Shown: piece by piece, positions 10,809-18,429 of the stretch
Layout: each line of letters begins with the position of its first letter
Position numbering within the stretch: the first letter of the stretch is position 1
Notes under the pieces: model-generated
The model's database searches: none
The model's input: only the letters and a program-made list of their open reading frames with translations
Told to the model about the DNA's origin: nothing
Made by a program: the position numbers and the translations under genes
Assembly: GCA_003427395.1 (NCBI GenBank)
Contig: BFEA01000300.1
Location: forward strand, 1,213,099-1,252,060
Length of the DNA: 38,962 nucleotides
Reading direction: 5' to 3'
Source: Chara braunii
Taxonomy: Eukaryota; Streptophyta; Charophyceae; Charales; Characeae

Positions 10809-13800
10809 CTGTGTGTGTGTGTGTGGTGGCCTGTTTCCAGTGGTCTTTGTCCCTCTCTCTTTTCACATTGCCCACAGTGTAGATTTCCTTATCATTGCCA
10901 ATTGCTAGATTTCCTTGTTATTGCCAAGTGCTAGATTTCCTTATGATAAGTGCTAGCTTTTGAGCTTTAGGCAAGAGGCGAAGTGGATTGGGCCATAGCA
11001 GTGCGAGTGCATTACTGGGGAGGGAGTTGCAGAATAGACCAAGCGAGCGCTGTCGAGCCTCGTCCCAGAAACAAGACAGCGGAGGAGATCTTTGGGGGAA
11101 CCCACCGGACATGTGAGCTATTAGATGGGTTCTATTTCTGCATATGCAGAGCCACTTGCTCTCTGGCGAAGCTGCACAGCCAGTGACTGGAAACGTTGGG
11201 AGTCTGATGCGGTAATTCAACTTAATTGACAGATACTTTGTCCACCGATTGGTTGGAGTATGAGTTTTTTTATTTATTTATTCATGTTTAAGGCAGGTGC
11301 TTATGGTCCGGCCTCCGTGTCCATTCAGGGGAGCGTCTGTCCCGTTCCTATCCACACTGCAAATTGAAAAAGAGTGCTTAACATCACCCACTCCACCATT
11401 CCTTCCGTCATAGGCCGACAAAACCCTGACCAGCGATGATTGCTCCCTGGGTGGGAGGATTAACTGCCAGATAGCCTTTCCTATCTACAGTTGCTCTCGA
11501 TAAGCACCACTAGCAAATCTAATTTTAAACCGCCAGTACATTGCCCAGGCAAACTTGAGAATGGAAATTGAGCCCACCCGAAAATTTTGGAGGTCGGGGC
11601 TGCTGGACCAAAATGACTGGCCGGCACCAGCCATAAGAGAAGAAAAAGCCCGTGCTGGCATTTCGGCAAAGCATTGCGTGCAGGGGGAATCGCCCCCGTA
11701 CGGGTGGTTTAAGGGTGAATGACAACTTGGAAGCATGCAAGCAAAGCAAAATGAAGCAAAGCCGAGCCAGTCGTTCGGACTGGTAAAGGAGCAATACGAC
11801 TCAGCCTGTCATGTCATATAGGGCCAAGCATACGGACACAGCCTGTTGCTGGCCCCTTATGACAGCACTGAAAACTTGTGGATGGCTTTCTGTTGGCCTA
11901 TGACAAATCCAATGCCGGCCCTGACCTGTCCGCTGACTGTACATCAAACAATGTCTACTATCCTCCACCGCAATGGGCTGTGTGACCCTCGTCTGGAGCA
12001 CACAGGTGTGATGGTGGTTTCTTTTCTAGCATGGGGTGGTGGATGTTTCCGCTTGACGGCCTTGAGATATCATCATAGAACTGACCGGCCCCAGATAATT
12101 CAGAATGATTTCGTTCTCTGGTCATCTGATTGTGTGTGGATTGGAACTTGGGTCTGTATTTCAACAGTTCGTGGGTGTACCAACTGCGCCAGGCCCGTTG
12201 GTGGATATTTCCTCTTTCCTCTTGAATTTGTGACAAATTACAATGCTCTCTCTTTTGCTTTGGCTTCGCTTGAGTGAAGCTCTGGACCAAGCCCCACGGA
12301 GGGACAAATTTTGCGCTGGAGTGGCACGAGGGCAAATGCACACTTGGGGCAGTATGTGCTGTCAGCAGTCTGGAATTGCTCTCGTATAGCGCAGTTGGTC
12401 AGTGCAGGGAATAGCAGCCGGTGAGCAATATCAGTACCTCCGGCGTTTGGTTGCTCCAACGGTTTCGTGACAGCGAATGGATTCGGACCGACACTGTTAT
12501 GTACCCTTGGCCTCAAGAGCCAAGCATCGTAACCCCTGCAGCCCTGACACGGTGTTCAGAAGTGGTACCCTACCGGCTGGGATATCCACTTCACCCCTGC
12601 ATGGCTGCAGTGTTGGTACTCACACACGCACACACAACACCACACTCAGCAATTCTCGCATACATGCTCTCGATGCAGCACATGACCTTCGACCACAAGG
12701 GGTCCTATCCCCCGACGGCCACCTATTCCTGCTATGATTGCCGGGCAGGTTGGTTAAGTACAGATCAATACCTATGGCCTTTGGTCCCTCTGTAACGGCA
12801 CACGGGTTCGGACTGGCACCCTTGGCCTCAAGAGCCAAGCAGTGTAACCACTGTAGCCATGACACGGTGTTCAAAACTGGAATCATAGCCTGAGGGATCA
12901 AGAGAGAGCAACTTTTTGGCAATTGGAGAAAAAGGTAGACTCCCCTCTTCCTGTGCAGAGTTTTTGCCGGTCTGGCGGTGACATGCTGTGCAGCTGCGGA
13001 CCAACAATATTCTGGGCACCTGTATTACATCAGCTCTCCGGGGAATAATCATCACTGATGGCTGTTGATTGATTAGCATCTCTGGAGGCTATTGATGGAC
13101 ATCTCTTTGGAGGCTGACAGGCATTGTTTCTGTGTGTTGTCTTTTGTTTTGTGTCAGTCTTTCTATCTTCCTGGGTCAGTCGACAAATCTGATAATCAAG
13201 TAAGCCAATGGAATGTATTGGCGCCACCGCTCTACCTATGGAGCCGAGAAGACCACTATGAGAAGCATGTTGAAATAGCGGTGCAGCAGAAGCACCTTGT
13301 CAGAGTAGACACTGCACCGCCAGTCGTACCGTCCCCGACGATGACCCCTGTCAATAACTCGTTGCCAACACCGCAAGTGCCCGCCCATCCAATCGCTCCC
13401 GCTGCCACTGTTCTTTCTCCTCAAGGACCCATGCCCCCTGGAAATCCCCATGTTGATAAAGAGTCAGCGTTGAATAAACCACCACCTCCGCCGCAGGTCA
13501 TGGCAGTGTCTCCTCTTGTACAGGATACTGACAATCCAGAAATCAAGGTGGAGTCTGGGAGAAAACATGGTAAAAGAGGGAAATTCAATAAGAGGAAAGC
13601 AGTGCAAGGAGTTGAGGATTTCAGACAAGGGGTTTTCACAGCACCTGATGAAAGGCAGAGGCCAGCAGAGATGGAGAGGGAGAGGGCAAATGAAGAGATA
13701 GAGCTGCAGATGCAGAGGGAGAGGGAGAAGGTCAGAGAGGAGATGGAGAGGAGGGAGATGGAGAGGAAGGGAAGGGAGGGGAGTCAGAGGATGGAGGAGG

Positions 13801-15191
13801 AGATAAGGAGGGAAAGGGAAGAAAGCGAGGGAAGAGAGAGGAGAGAGGATGAGCGTGAGAGAAGGGAAAGGCCGTCGGGAAGAATGTTGGTGGAGGTGGA
13901 AATGTATGATGCTAGGGAACAGAGGGTGGACGCATATGATGCGAGGGAACGGGATCTTGACAGTTATGAGAAAGCGAGAGAGGTTTTGAGAGCGCAAATA
14001 GCAAGGGACAGGGAGGAAAAGGAGAGGAGGGAAGAGGAAGCAAGGGGAAGGCTGCAAGAGAGAGGGGTGTTAGTGGAGGTGGATATGTTTGATTCCAGGG
14101 AACAGAGGTACGACGTATGGGAGCGCAACGGTTATGAAGCTCCACAGCAACAAGCTTTGGATCGTGGATTTGAAAGGGGTGGGAACCCTCATTTCCCTCC
14201 TGCCCAAGGAGGCGGTGCCATGGTGAGTGGGCCGACGCCTCTTCATTCTGGGCATCTTTCATTGCCTCATTCTCAGCAGCAGCAGCAATTACCACCACGT
14301 ATTGATTCACCGCTTGGTATTGTGCGCGGTGGTGGTGTGAAAGCGAATGATCAGTGGCGGATGGAGGAAAGGGAAAGGGAAAGGGAAAGGGAAAGGTTGC
14401 AGATGGAGGAAATGGAAAGGGAACGGTTGGAAAGGGAAAGGGAGAGGCTGCGAATGGAGGAAAGGGAAAGGGAAAGATTGCGAATGGAGGAAAGGGAAAG
14501 GGAAAGGTTGCGGATGGAGGATAGGGAAAGGGACAGGCTGCGGATGGAGGAAATGGAAAGGTTGCGGATGGAGGAAAGGGAAAGGGAAAGGGAAAGGTTG
14601 CGGATGGAGGAAAGGGAAAGGTTGCGGATGGAGGAAATGGAAAGGTTGCGGATGGAGGACATGGAAAGGTTGCGGATGGAGGAAAGGGAAAGGGAAAGGT
14701 TGCGGATGGGAGTGGAAGTTCACCGGCACGAACATCCCAGCTGGATCAGAGGGCCTGCAGGTCTCGCTCTTAACATAGGGCCTCACATGGGTCCGAACGG
14801 GGGCGCAGGAATTTTGGGAAGCCCTGGTGCAGGGGCATATCCTGGCCGGATGGAACGAGGCGGCGAGGGTTTTGTGAATAATAGAGATCCACTGATAAGC
14901 CCCCATGGAGGAGGACCTGTATATCCTGGCAGAATGCAAAGAATGGGTGAAGGGTTTTGTAGCATGCCTTCTGATGTGCTTGGAAGCCCTCACGGAAGAA
15001 TGTACCCTGGCATCCTCGGGAACATCGAAGGACGTGGCATCCCTCCTGGGCCTGGTGTTCATCCACCTGGCCCTCGCTTGATGGACCGACAACAACCATC
15101 CCCTCTTGGTGGCCCTGGTGGCATTCCCCCAATGCAAGGTCCAGGTTCCGGGGGGGGCTACATATCAAGGGGTGGATGGTTGCACGACTGA
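2108..15191 (+). CDS. EDM2: EDM2-like nuclear protein, 5'-partial, seven exons
   Basis: Join 2108-2200, 3751-3792, 4781-4894, 6218-6292, 8230-8348, 9579-9636 and 13158-15191. All junctions are GT-AG, and the join gives 844 residues and a TGA stop with no frame break. In order, the product reads [18 protein letters not shown] (about 7-24), [10 protein letters not shown] (36-45), [10 protein letters not shown] (47-56), [10 protein letters not shown] (84-93), IMGLNPPFG (109-117), IVPKETR, and SFYLPGSVD...[12 protein letters not shown] (168-202). This is the collinear signature of the land-plant EDM2 family. DFCCG resembles methyltransferase motif I and NPPF resembles motif IV of amino-methyltransferases; activity is not established. 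Arabidopsis EDM2 is a nuclear chromatin regulator with PHD-type fingers that affects H3K9 methylation and transcript processing at intronic heterochromatin. Here the PHD part is absent and probably upstream. The tail (about 330-844) is lineage-specific low complexity. Family assignment is from memory of the family, not a search. Confidence 0.88.
2242..2765 (+). repeat. Tandem duplication, period about 273 bp, G-rich
   Basis: The unit beginning ggcagagaagaagggtttcg at 2242 recurs at 2515. It continues through a G-tract block, 'gggattatt', 'catgctcatggctggtgacg' and a 'ccctttattttatg' end. Runs of G near 2264-2300 and 2533-2570 could form G-quadruplexes on the sense strand of the intron. Confidence 0.9.
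3338..3433. mobile_element. 96-bp element with 17-bp perfect terminal inverted repeats
   Basis: CTACCGTCTTCACCCGA at 3338-3354 is exactly inverted at 3417-3433. The interior is not palindromic. The interior string ataatgaccggg(c/t)gttcta recurs at about 25253-25272, outside an obvious inverted pair. The size fits a very short nonautonomous DNA transposon; no clear target-site duplication was seen. Confidence 0.6.
3751..3792 (+). CDS. EDM2: EDM2-like exon 2, 14-codon micro-exon
   Basis: It encodes [14 protein letters not shown]. The acceptor is gtgcag ending at 3750. The donor is gttggc at 3793, weaker than consensus. Both junctions are phase 0. In land plants the same position reads approximately 'IVDKLHWYVQDGD', which supports the boundaries even though the exon is only 42 bp. 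Confidence 0.82.
4200..4700 (+). repeat. Dispersed repeat, copy in EDM2-like intron 2
   Basis: Segments such as caaccacaatcaacgtgggc, then a 'tagtaagaggg' block, and later 'gctcatctgggtggaaaagg' plus 'ttgttgtggtgaca' reappear in the same order and orientation at about 22445-22850. The copies are old and interrupted. Confidence 0.6.
4455..4502 (+). repeat. Tandem duplication, 24-bp unit
   Basis: ttgtgggggaaatttaaaac occurs twice back to back, differing only at the edge bases. It may come from slippage or an insertion footprint. Confidence 0.9.
4781..4894 (+). CDS. EDM2: EDM2-like exon 3, DFCCG methyltransferase motif I region
   Basis: It encodes 38 residues beginning [12 protein letters not shown] and ending KNFDIMPPK. 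The acceptor is ctggcag ending at 4780 and the donor is gtcagt at 4895, both phase 0. DFCCGANDF resembles the glycine-containing S-adenosylmethionine-binding loop of class I methyltransferases, and the following NFDI resembles an acidic motif II. Confidence 0.9.
5015..5044. other. Hairpin, 12-bp perfect stem
   Basis: GGAACCTGGCCG at 5015-5026 and CGGCCAGGTTCC at 5033-5044 enclose a 6-nt loop (aagtag). No T-tract follows, so it does not look like a terminator. It lies in an intron of the + strand gene. Confidence 0.9.
5650..6095 (+). repeat. Degenerate threefold tandem repeat, period about 175-190 bp
   Basis: gttgatgtgtttgagagt at 5696 recurs exactly at 5870, and a decayed form (ggatgtgtttgatcagc) occurs at about 6064. 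The preceding 'actggaag' and following 'gggt' blocks are shared too. Confidence 0.75.
6218..6292 (+). CDS. EDM2: EDM2-like exon 4
   Basis: It encodes 25 residues, [13 protein letters not shown] to SGDRL. The acceptor is cattgcag ending at 6217 and the donor is gtaggt at 6293. Plant EDM2 has NDFNFEKRDWM at this place, so the exon is secure although too short to stand out as an open reading frame. Confidence 0.87.
7040..7235 (+). mobile_element. tRNA-derived SINE, family B copy 1
   Basis: TAGCTCAGTTGGTAGAGCA at 7047-7065 is an excellent tRNA D-arm / pol III A box. A decayed B-box region (gtcgtgggatcg) follows near 7085. Downstream, 'ccccatggcc.cctg...cttgg..tcaccagctgcg' parallels the copy at 17020-17110. 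It is not a functional tRNA: no intact anticodon arm or acceptor pairing is visible. Confidence 0.7.
7903..8086 (+). repeat. (CT)n microsatellite, ~158 bp with one N, followed by (GT)n
   Basis: An uninterrupted CT dinucleotide tract runs to 8060 apart from an ambiguous base at 7991, then gtttgtgtgtg. The N suggests an assembly join, so the true length is uncertain. The tract ends about 170 bp before the exon 5 acceptor and would be pyrimidine-rich in the pre-mRNA. Confidence 0.97.
8230..8348 (+). CDS. EDM2: EDM2-like exon 5, NPPFG catalytic-type motif
   Basis: It encodes 39 codons plus two bases. The peptide begins [18 protein letters not shown] and ends LIVPKETR. The acceptor is gatgtag ending at 8229. 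The donor is gtatgc at 8349, splitting a codon after its second base. NPPFG corresponds to motif IV of N-methyltransferases (N/D-P-P-Y/F). The downstream VVLIVPKET is typical of EDM2. Confidence 0.9.
8860..9012 (+). mobile_element. tRNA-derived SINE, family A copy 1
   Basis: The tRNA-like head gggcctagcttagtgagtac (A box) is followed by agttcgaatcc (8913-8923), a perfect B box. Then comes a tRNA-unrelated body ending cgttctgaattgtctggggc, a 'cgatcagttcaa' segment and 'atgatgatatc'. The same order occurs inverted at 12067-12204. There is no poly-A tail. Confidence 0.85.
9228..9312 (-). mobile_element. SINE family A, internally deleted copy
   Basis: On the - strand it reads an A-box-like ggctcagtcggtaaaccg head. 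This joins directly to the family A 3' body (attcagaatcacctggggcc, then agtcagttcaatgatt). The B box and centre are missing. Confidence 0.65.
9579..9636 (+). CDS. EDM2: EDM2-like exon 6
   Basis: The first base completes the codon left open by exon 5 (AG+C = Ser). The exon then encodes [19 protein letters not shown]. The acceptor is cttcag ending at 9578 and the donor is gtaagg at 9637, restoring phase 0. Land-plant EDM2 has an analogous acidic stretch with LIWED before SFYLPGS. Confidence 0.85.
10719..10824 (+). repeat. (CT)n microsatellite, ~82 bp, followed by (GT)n
   Basis: CT dinucleotide tract to 10800, then gtgtgtgtctgtgtgtgtg. It has the same CT-then-GT organisation as the tract at 7.9 kb, in the same gene orientation. 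Confidence 0.97.
12067..12204 (-). mobile_element. tRNA-derived SINE, family A copy 2
   Basis: On the - strand: caacgggcctggcgcagttg (A box region), then gaactgttgaaatacagacc, then aagttccaatcc (B box, one change), then a body ending 'attctgaattatctggggcc', 'ggtcagtt' and 'atgatgatat'. It is collinear with 8860-9012. Confidence 0.85.
12385..12490 (+). mobile_element. Possible tRNA-derived SINE fragment
   Basis: tatagcgcagttggtcagtg near 12385 resembles an A box, and ggattcggacc at about 12479 resembles a B box, 90 bp downstream. This spacing is longer than in a standard tRNA, so the call is tentative. Confidence 0.35.
12483..12566 (-). repeat. tRNA-like repeat, copy 1
   Basis: It shares cccttggcctcaagagccaa, 'cgtaacc' and 'tgacacggtgttca' with 12806-12886. 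On the - strand the central part folds as an anticodon-like arm (CTTGGC/GCCAAG around TCTTGAG). Confidence 0.7.
12806..12886 (-). repeat. tRNA-like repeat, copy 2
   Basis: On the - strand it reads catggctacagtggttacac, then the CTTGGC-TCTTGAG-GCCAAG arm, then ccagtccgaaccc, which resembles a T-arm. The T-stem does not pair well, so this is a tRNA-derived repeat rather than a tRNA gene. Confidence 0.65.
13158..15191 (+). CDS. EDM2: EDM2-like terminal exon with RER-repeat and Gly/Pro tail
   Basis: The acceptor is gtgtcag ending at 13157. The open frame upstream of it (from 13092) is intronic read-through. Residues 168-220 ([27 protein letters not shown]) finish the EDM2 core. A Pro-rich linker and a basic patch ([13 protein letters not shown], possible nuclear localisation signal) follow. 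Residues about 345-680 are Arg/Glu/Met-rich, predicted helical or coiled coil, interrupted by two copies of a motif LVEV(E/D)M(Y/F)D(A/S)REQR at about 411 and 471. Residues about 568-685 repeat [10 protein letters not shown] with a (ggaaag)n basis. The last ~150 residues are Gly/Pro-rich with three YPG(R/I)-type repeats. The stop is TGA at 15189. An internal gtaagc at 13200 is not used, because homology continues through it. Confidence 0.88.
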   Translation, partial: SFYLPGSVDKSDNQVSQWNVLAPPLYLWSREDHYEKHVEIAVQQKHLVRVDTAPPVVPSPTMTPVNNSLPTPQVPAHPIAPAATVLSPQGPMPPGNPHVDKESALNKPPPPPQVMAVSPLVQDTDNPEIKVESGRKHGKRGKFNKRKAVQGVEDFRQGVFTAPDERQRPAEMERERANEEIELQMQREREKVREEMERREMERKGREGSQRMEEEIRREREESEGRERREDERERRERPSGRMLVEVEMYDAREQRVDAYDARERDLDSYEKAREVLRAQIARDREEKERREEEARGRLQERGVLVEVDMFDSREQRYDVWERNGYEAPQQQALDRGFERGGNPHFPPAQGGGAMVSGPTPLHSGHLSLPHSQQQQQLPPRIDSPLGIVRGGGVKANDQWRMEERERERERERLQMEEMERERLERERERLRMEERERERLRMEERERERLRMEDRERDRLRMEEMERLRMEERERERERLRMEERERLRMEEMERLRMEDMERLRMEERERERLRMGVEVHRHEHPSWIRGPAGLALNIGPHMGPNGGAGILGSPGAGAYPGRMERGGEGFVNNRDPLISPHGGGPVYPGRMQRMGEGFCSMPSDVLGSPHGRMYPGILGNIEGRGIPPGPGVHPPGPRLMDRQQPSPLGGPGGIPPMQGPGSGGGYISRGGWLHD

Positions 15192-15957
15192 CACATGTGT
15201 TGACTCATTGGAGGTACGGGTAGGTGATCTGCTGCGGATGTGATCACGAAACAGCAGAGGAGAATTCAAGGTCTTGGATAGGTGGGTAGGTGGGTGGTGT
15301 GGATTTGACACATGCAATGGTGGAGGAGAAGTCAAGTCAATGGGATGTCTGCATATCCACAGATGGTATTGTCAGCTTGCTGAGAAATGGGTCTGCTCGA
15401 CACAAAGTTTCGGTACTCAGCACAAGGATGGTAGACAAAGTGAAGCAAGCGCAGTCTTCACTTGATCTTCACGGCTTTTGTTTTGACACCGTGGTAGTAG
15501 CTCTTGGTATCTATGTATGTTAGCTGTTTGGAACTAAGCTGTAGAAATGGGTACTGTAGTTTCATCTAGGAAGGTGGTTTTGTGGTTCAGCTGTGCAGAC
15601 AGTCAATCAACTTGTCCTGGGGCAGTCGAGGTCTGATTTTTCACAGGAGCTGAAGATTTGTTTCTTACTCTCCAATTCATTGCAGCATAACAGTTTTTTT
15701 ATTCAAAATGGCTGGGAGTCCTACTTCATGCATACGCTCCTGTCCCTTCCTACCATAACACTTGACTCGTGTATAACTTAATTATAGCATCTTCCCTCGA
15801 ATGAGCTGCCAAAATGTCGAGTCAAATTAGCCTGCCAGTATTATATATACACCCTTGGACTGGTTATTTTCCTGGTCTGTGTTTGACAGCTGAAACACAT
15901 GTTCCATGCTCCACTTCCCTCAGTCCGCTCCCTTCCCTCTCCCCTTCAAAGGGTTTT

Positions 15958-16270
15958 TGATAACCATCTTCAATCAAGAGAAGCGAACGCTTGTGAGCAG
16001 CCTCCAAGGTAGGGGATGATGGCTGCTGCCATCTTTCAGGCTTAGAAAATATACACTGGGTCAGCAAAGCGGATCGAGTCGAACTCTATTTGTGAAAAAC
16101 AAAGCACATCTTCTAACCATCTCAATCCATAGACGCTTGTCTGACGCACTTGCGAGCAGCCTTCGGGGCAGGCTCCGCTGGTGTCACCTCTCAGGCTTAG
16201 GAAGGAAACATAAACCGGGTAAGAAAAGCATCGCGGGTCAGACTCAAAAGCAGTGCGGGCCAGTGCTTAC
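15958..16270 (+). repeat. Imperfect tandem duplication, period about 153 bp
   Basis: taaccatcttcaatc at 15961 recurs as taaccatctcaatcc at 16114. The following blocks are shared in order: 'gcttgtgagcagcct' / 'acttgcgagcagcct', 'tcaggcttag', 'gggt.ag.aaagc', 'gagtcgaactc' / 'cagactcaaaag'. Confidence 0.75.
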
Positions 16271-17019
16271 ACCATCTTAATTGTGTACCGAAGTTAACAC
16301 AATATATTTCCTAGCCTCCACGAAGTCGTTCTCCTTGCTTGTTTGTGTAGGTGATTGTGAGGACCTTTTGCACTTAATCGATCCACGTCTCTCTTAAAAC
16401 TCCTCCAACCACCTGAATGTTGCGGTCCAGCTCAATTCGATTGGATTTTGTCGTCGGCCAAAATTCATCATCGGATAAGAAATGCAAAATGTGGTGCCTA
16501 TCAACAGTCTGTCTGTTTTTTTGTGGCAGTGAACTGAATTTTTATTAGGGAAAGGCACCTCCGCACGAGACTTTCTGTTTCTTATTCTTGTCTTCTTGTC
16601 AGAACAACCTTTTGAAAGGCCCCCATCAATTTTAGAAGAAGGATGATCCTGGCCACACAAAGTCATCAGATTCACTGGAAAGTATAGAGGATGAGTCAAA
16701 ACAGGGCCTAACAGGCAGAGGCAGGTTGGGTAGGTTCACTGGACTATGAACTTGACTCGAATTGTTCGGTTCATGTTGGCATCGCTACAACTAAGGCGGA
16801 ACAAAAGTAGATTAAACTCGATATAATGCCTTTATTGATTGCAGTCAATCGACATGGTCGGGGTGTGTTCTTTTTTTGAATTTTGGTTGCCCCACCGTCC
16901 GAAGCTGTCTTTACATTGTCTCAGTTTTCAAACATAAGCACACATCGACTGAACACATTGGTGGAGCATTTGAGTTGTGTTTCCTCTATGCATCCTTGTT
17001 TTGTTTTAGTTGGAGGCCA

Positions 17020-17110
17020 CGGGTTCAATCCCCCATGGCCGCCTGTAGCACTCTTGGTGCCAACCAACTGCGTCAGCTGGATTTTCCCAGTCGGTATCAG
17101 TAAGGTCTTC
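17020..17110 (+). mobile_element. SINE family B, 3' fragment
   Basis: cacgggttcaatcccccatg contains a near-perfect B box. It is followed by a 'gccgcctgtagc' and 'ccaaccaactgcg' body related to 7095-7180. The A-box half is missing. Confidence 0.6.
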
Positions 17111-17451
17111 AGCCAACACGGGTGTGAGTGCGTGTGCAAGTGGGTTGCATGTGGAGTGTGGAAGAGTGATGGCTTTAGACACGACTGTTACTCGATGGGG
17201 GCGGGGGAAGATGAAAAGGTAGGCACAGTTACCGGCCAAGTACTCGGTCCTTTCGTTCGCCGGGGCTGCATCGGCGGCCCCGACCCTGCACCCTAAACGC
17301 TAGGGCAAAGGGGGCAAACATGCCGTTACCCCTCTCCACCGAGAGAGGTAAGCTCACGTCACTGAAGAGAGAGAGAAATCTATACTTGCAGGGGTCCCCT
17401 GTATAGCATTAGGAACGCAAGTTAAAAGATATGTGAGGTGAGAGAAAAATA

Positions 17452-17700
17452 CATGGCTGTCCCCCGATGAGGAGAAGGCAGCTTTTTAATATTTAAAATA
17501 TAAAAAAAGAACTGATCGGACCCAAGTTGTCATTAACAGTTTCATCATATATTAGCCATCTTCACAATGTTTGTAGTTTTTTTCAATTTTGTTGTATATA
17601 TAATACATATATATATATACTTATCTTTTGTTTTTTCACTTGTGTATATACGACCAGTAGAACCACATAACATAGCCCACGTTGCACAAAGTACAAAGTT
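17452..17700 (+). repeat. Dispersed ~240-bp element, copy 1
   Basis: Shared with 18628-18860 in order: 'atggctgtcccccgatgagg', 'aaggcag(c/t)tttt', 'attaacagtttcat', 'cacaatgtttgtagtttttt', 'caattttgttgta', 'acttgtgtatatac', 'accagtagaaccacataa' and 'gttgcac'. Its 3' edge adjoins the palindrome at 17689. Confidence 0.88.
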
Positions 17701-17802
17701 TCATTCTATCGAATTAATCACAAAAGAACAATTGAAAATAAGTTGCAACTTATTTTCAATTGTTCTTTTTTGATTGATTCGATAGAATGAAACTTTGTAC
17801 TT
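17689..17802. mobile_element. 114-bp near-perfect palindrome (foldback element)
   Basis: Arms 17689-17745 and 17746-17802 are inverted copies with two mismatches in 57 positions and no spacer (centre GTTGCAAC). It could be a foldback MITE; a TA target site is possible but ambiguous because the ends (AAGTAC/GTACTT) are symmetrical. The related repeat copy at 18.63-18.86 kb lacks the full palindrome and has only a sequence resembling one arm. Confidence 0.95.
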
Positions 17803-17819
17803 AAGCTCAATGTTATTAT

Positions 17820-18214
17820 CTGTGTAGCACACCAAACATGGCACCCCACCGAGCAGCCGAACATGTTCGGACGCTCGGCCGAGCGGGAACCGAAAATGTT
17901 CCGCGGAGCGGGAACCGAAAATGTTCGGCCGAGCGCAAATCAGGGGCCTGCCTAGCGCGTCCTCGTGTGTGTGGGGTGTGTGTGTGTGAGTTTGTGTGCA
18001 TGTGTGATGTGTGTGTGTGTGTGTGTGCATGTGTGTATATGTTCAGGAGTGATGAGCAATGCCCCCAGGGGCCTCCCAACCCCTATATATATGAAAAAAT
18101 ATATATATATATAGTAAAAAAAAAATGTTCGAGCTCGGTCGATTTCGGGCCACGTTCGGGCTCAGTACCGAGCGTTCGGGTTCGGTCACTGAGCTCGAAT
18201 GTGATGCTACACAG
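17820..18214. mobile_element. 395-bp MITE, hAT-like, with exact 8-bp target-site duplication
   Basis: The ends are CTGTGTAGCA (17820-17829) and TGCTACACAG (18205-18214), a perfect 10-bp inverted pair. It is flanked on both sides by GTTATTAT (17812-17819 and 18215-18222). Internal repeats are rich in GTTCGG/CCGAAC, including gagcgggaaccgaaaatgtt in two consecutive copies, plus a (GT)n stretch and TA-rich core. There is no coding capacity. An 8-bp duplication is characteristic of the hAT superfamily; the assignment to hAT is inference. Confidence 0.88.
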
Positions 18215-18429
18215 GTTATTATCGATAATCAATTACTCAATATAGGGGCACCATCCACGGATGCTAGATCCAAAGGAAAATTATGAGCACACGTTCATGC
18301 ATAACTTCCATACCTAGAGTAGCACGGTTAATGATGTCTTCCCAAGTATTGGTAACGCAGACTTGGCATAAGACTACTGAAGTAAAAAGACAAGATGTTT
18401 TTCAACAAAATATGATAGATTACAACAAT

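Larger units (their letters stand above)
9637..13157 (+). other. EDM2-like intron 6 (3521 bp)
   Basis: The longest intron. It contains a (CT)n tract (10719-10800), a SINE family A copy (12067-12204) and two copies of another tRNA-like sequence (12483-12566 and 12806-12886). Open frames inside, up to about 200 codons, are built on microsatellite and have no recognisable domain. Confidence 0.8.
15192..17450. other. 3' flank of the EDM2-like gene, no gene recognised
   Basis: It should contain the 3' UTR and polyadenylation site. No canonical AATAAA was noted close to the stop. It holds a tandem duplication near 16 kb and a SINE family B fragment near 17.03 kb. The minus-strand open frame at 16394-16699 has no recognisable domain. 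Confidence 0.6.

Noticed and set aside
13092-13157. Open frame continuing 22 codons upstream of the terminal exon, with an ATG
   Set aside because: The homology to plant EDM2 begins exactly after gtgtcag at 13157 (SFYLPGS), and exon 6 joins in phase, so the ATG at 13092 is intronic.
14307-15137. 276-codon minus-strand frame opposite the terminal exon, His/Pro/Phe-rich
   Set aside because: It is the antisense shadow of the MEERERER repeat; its repeat units are complements of the sense repeat.
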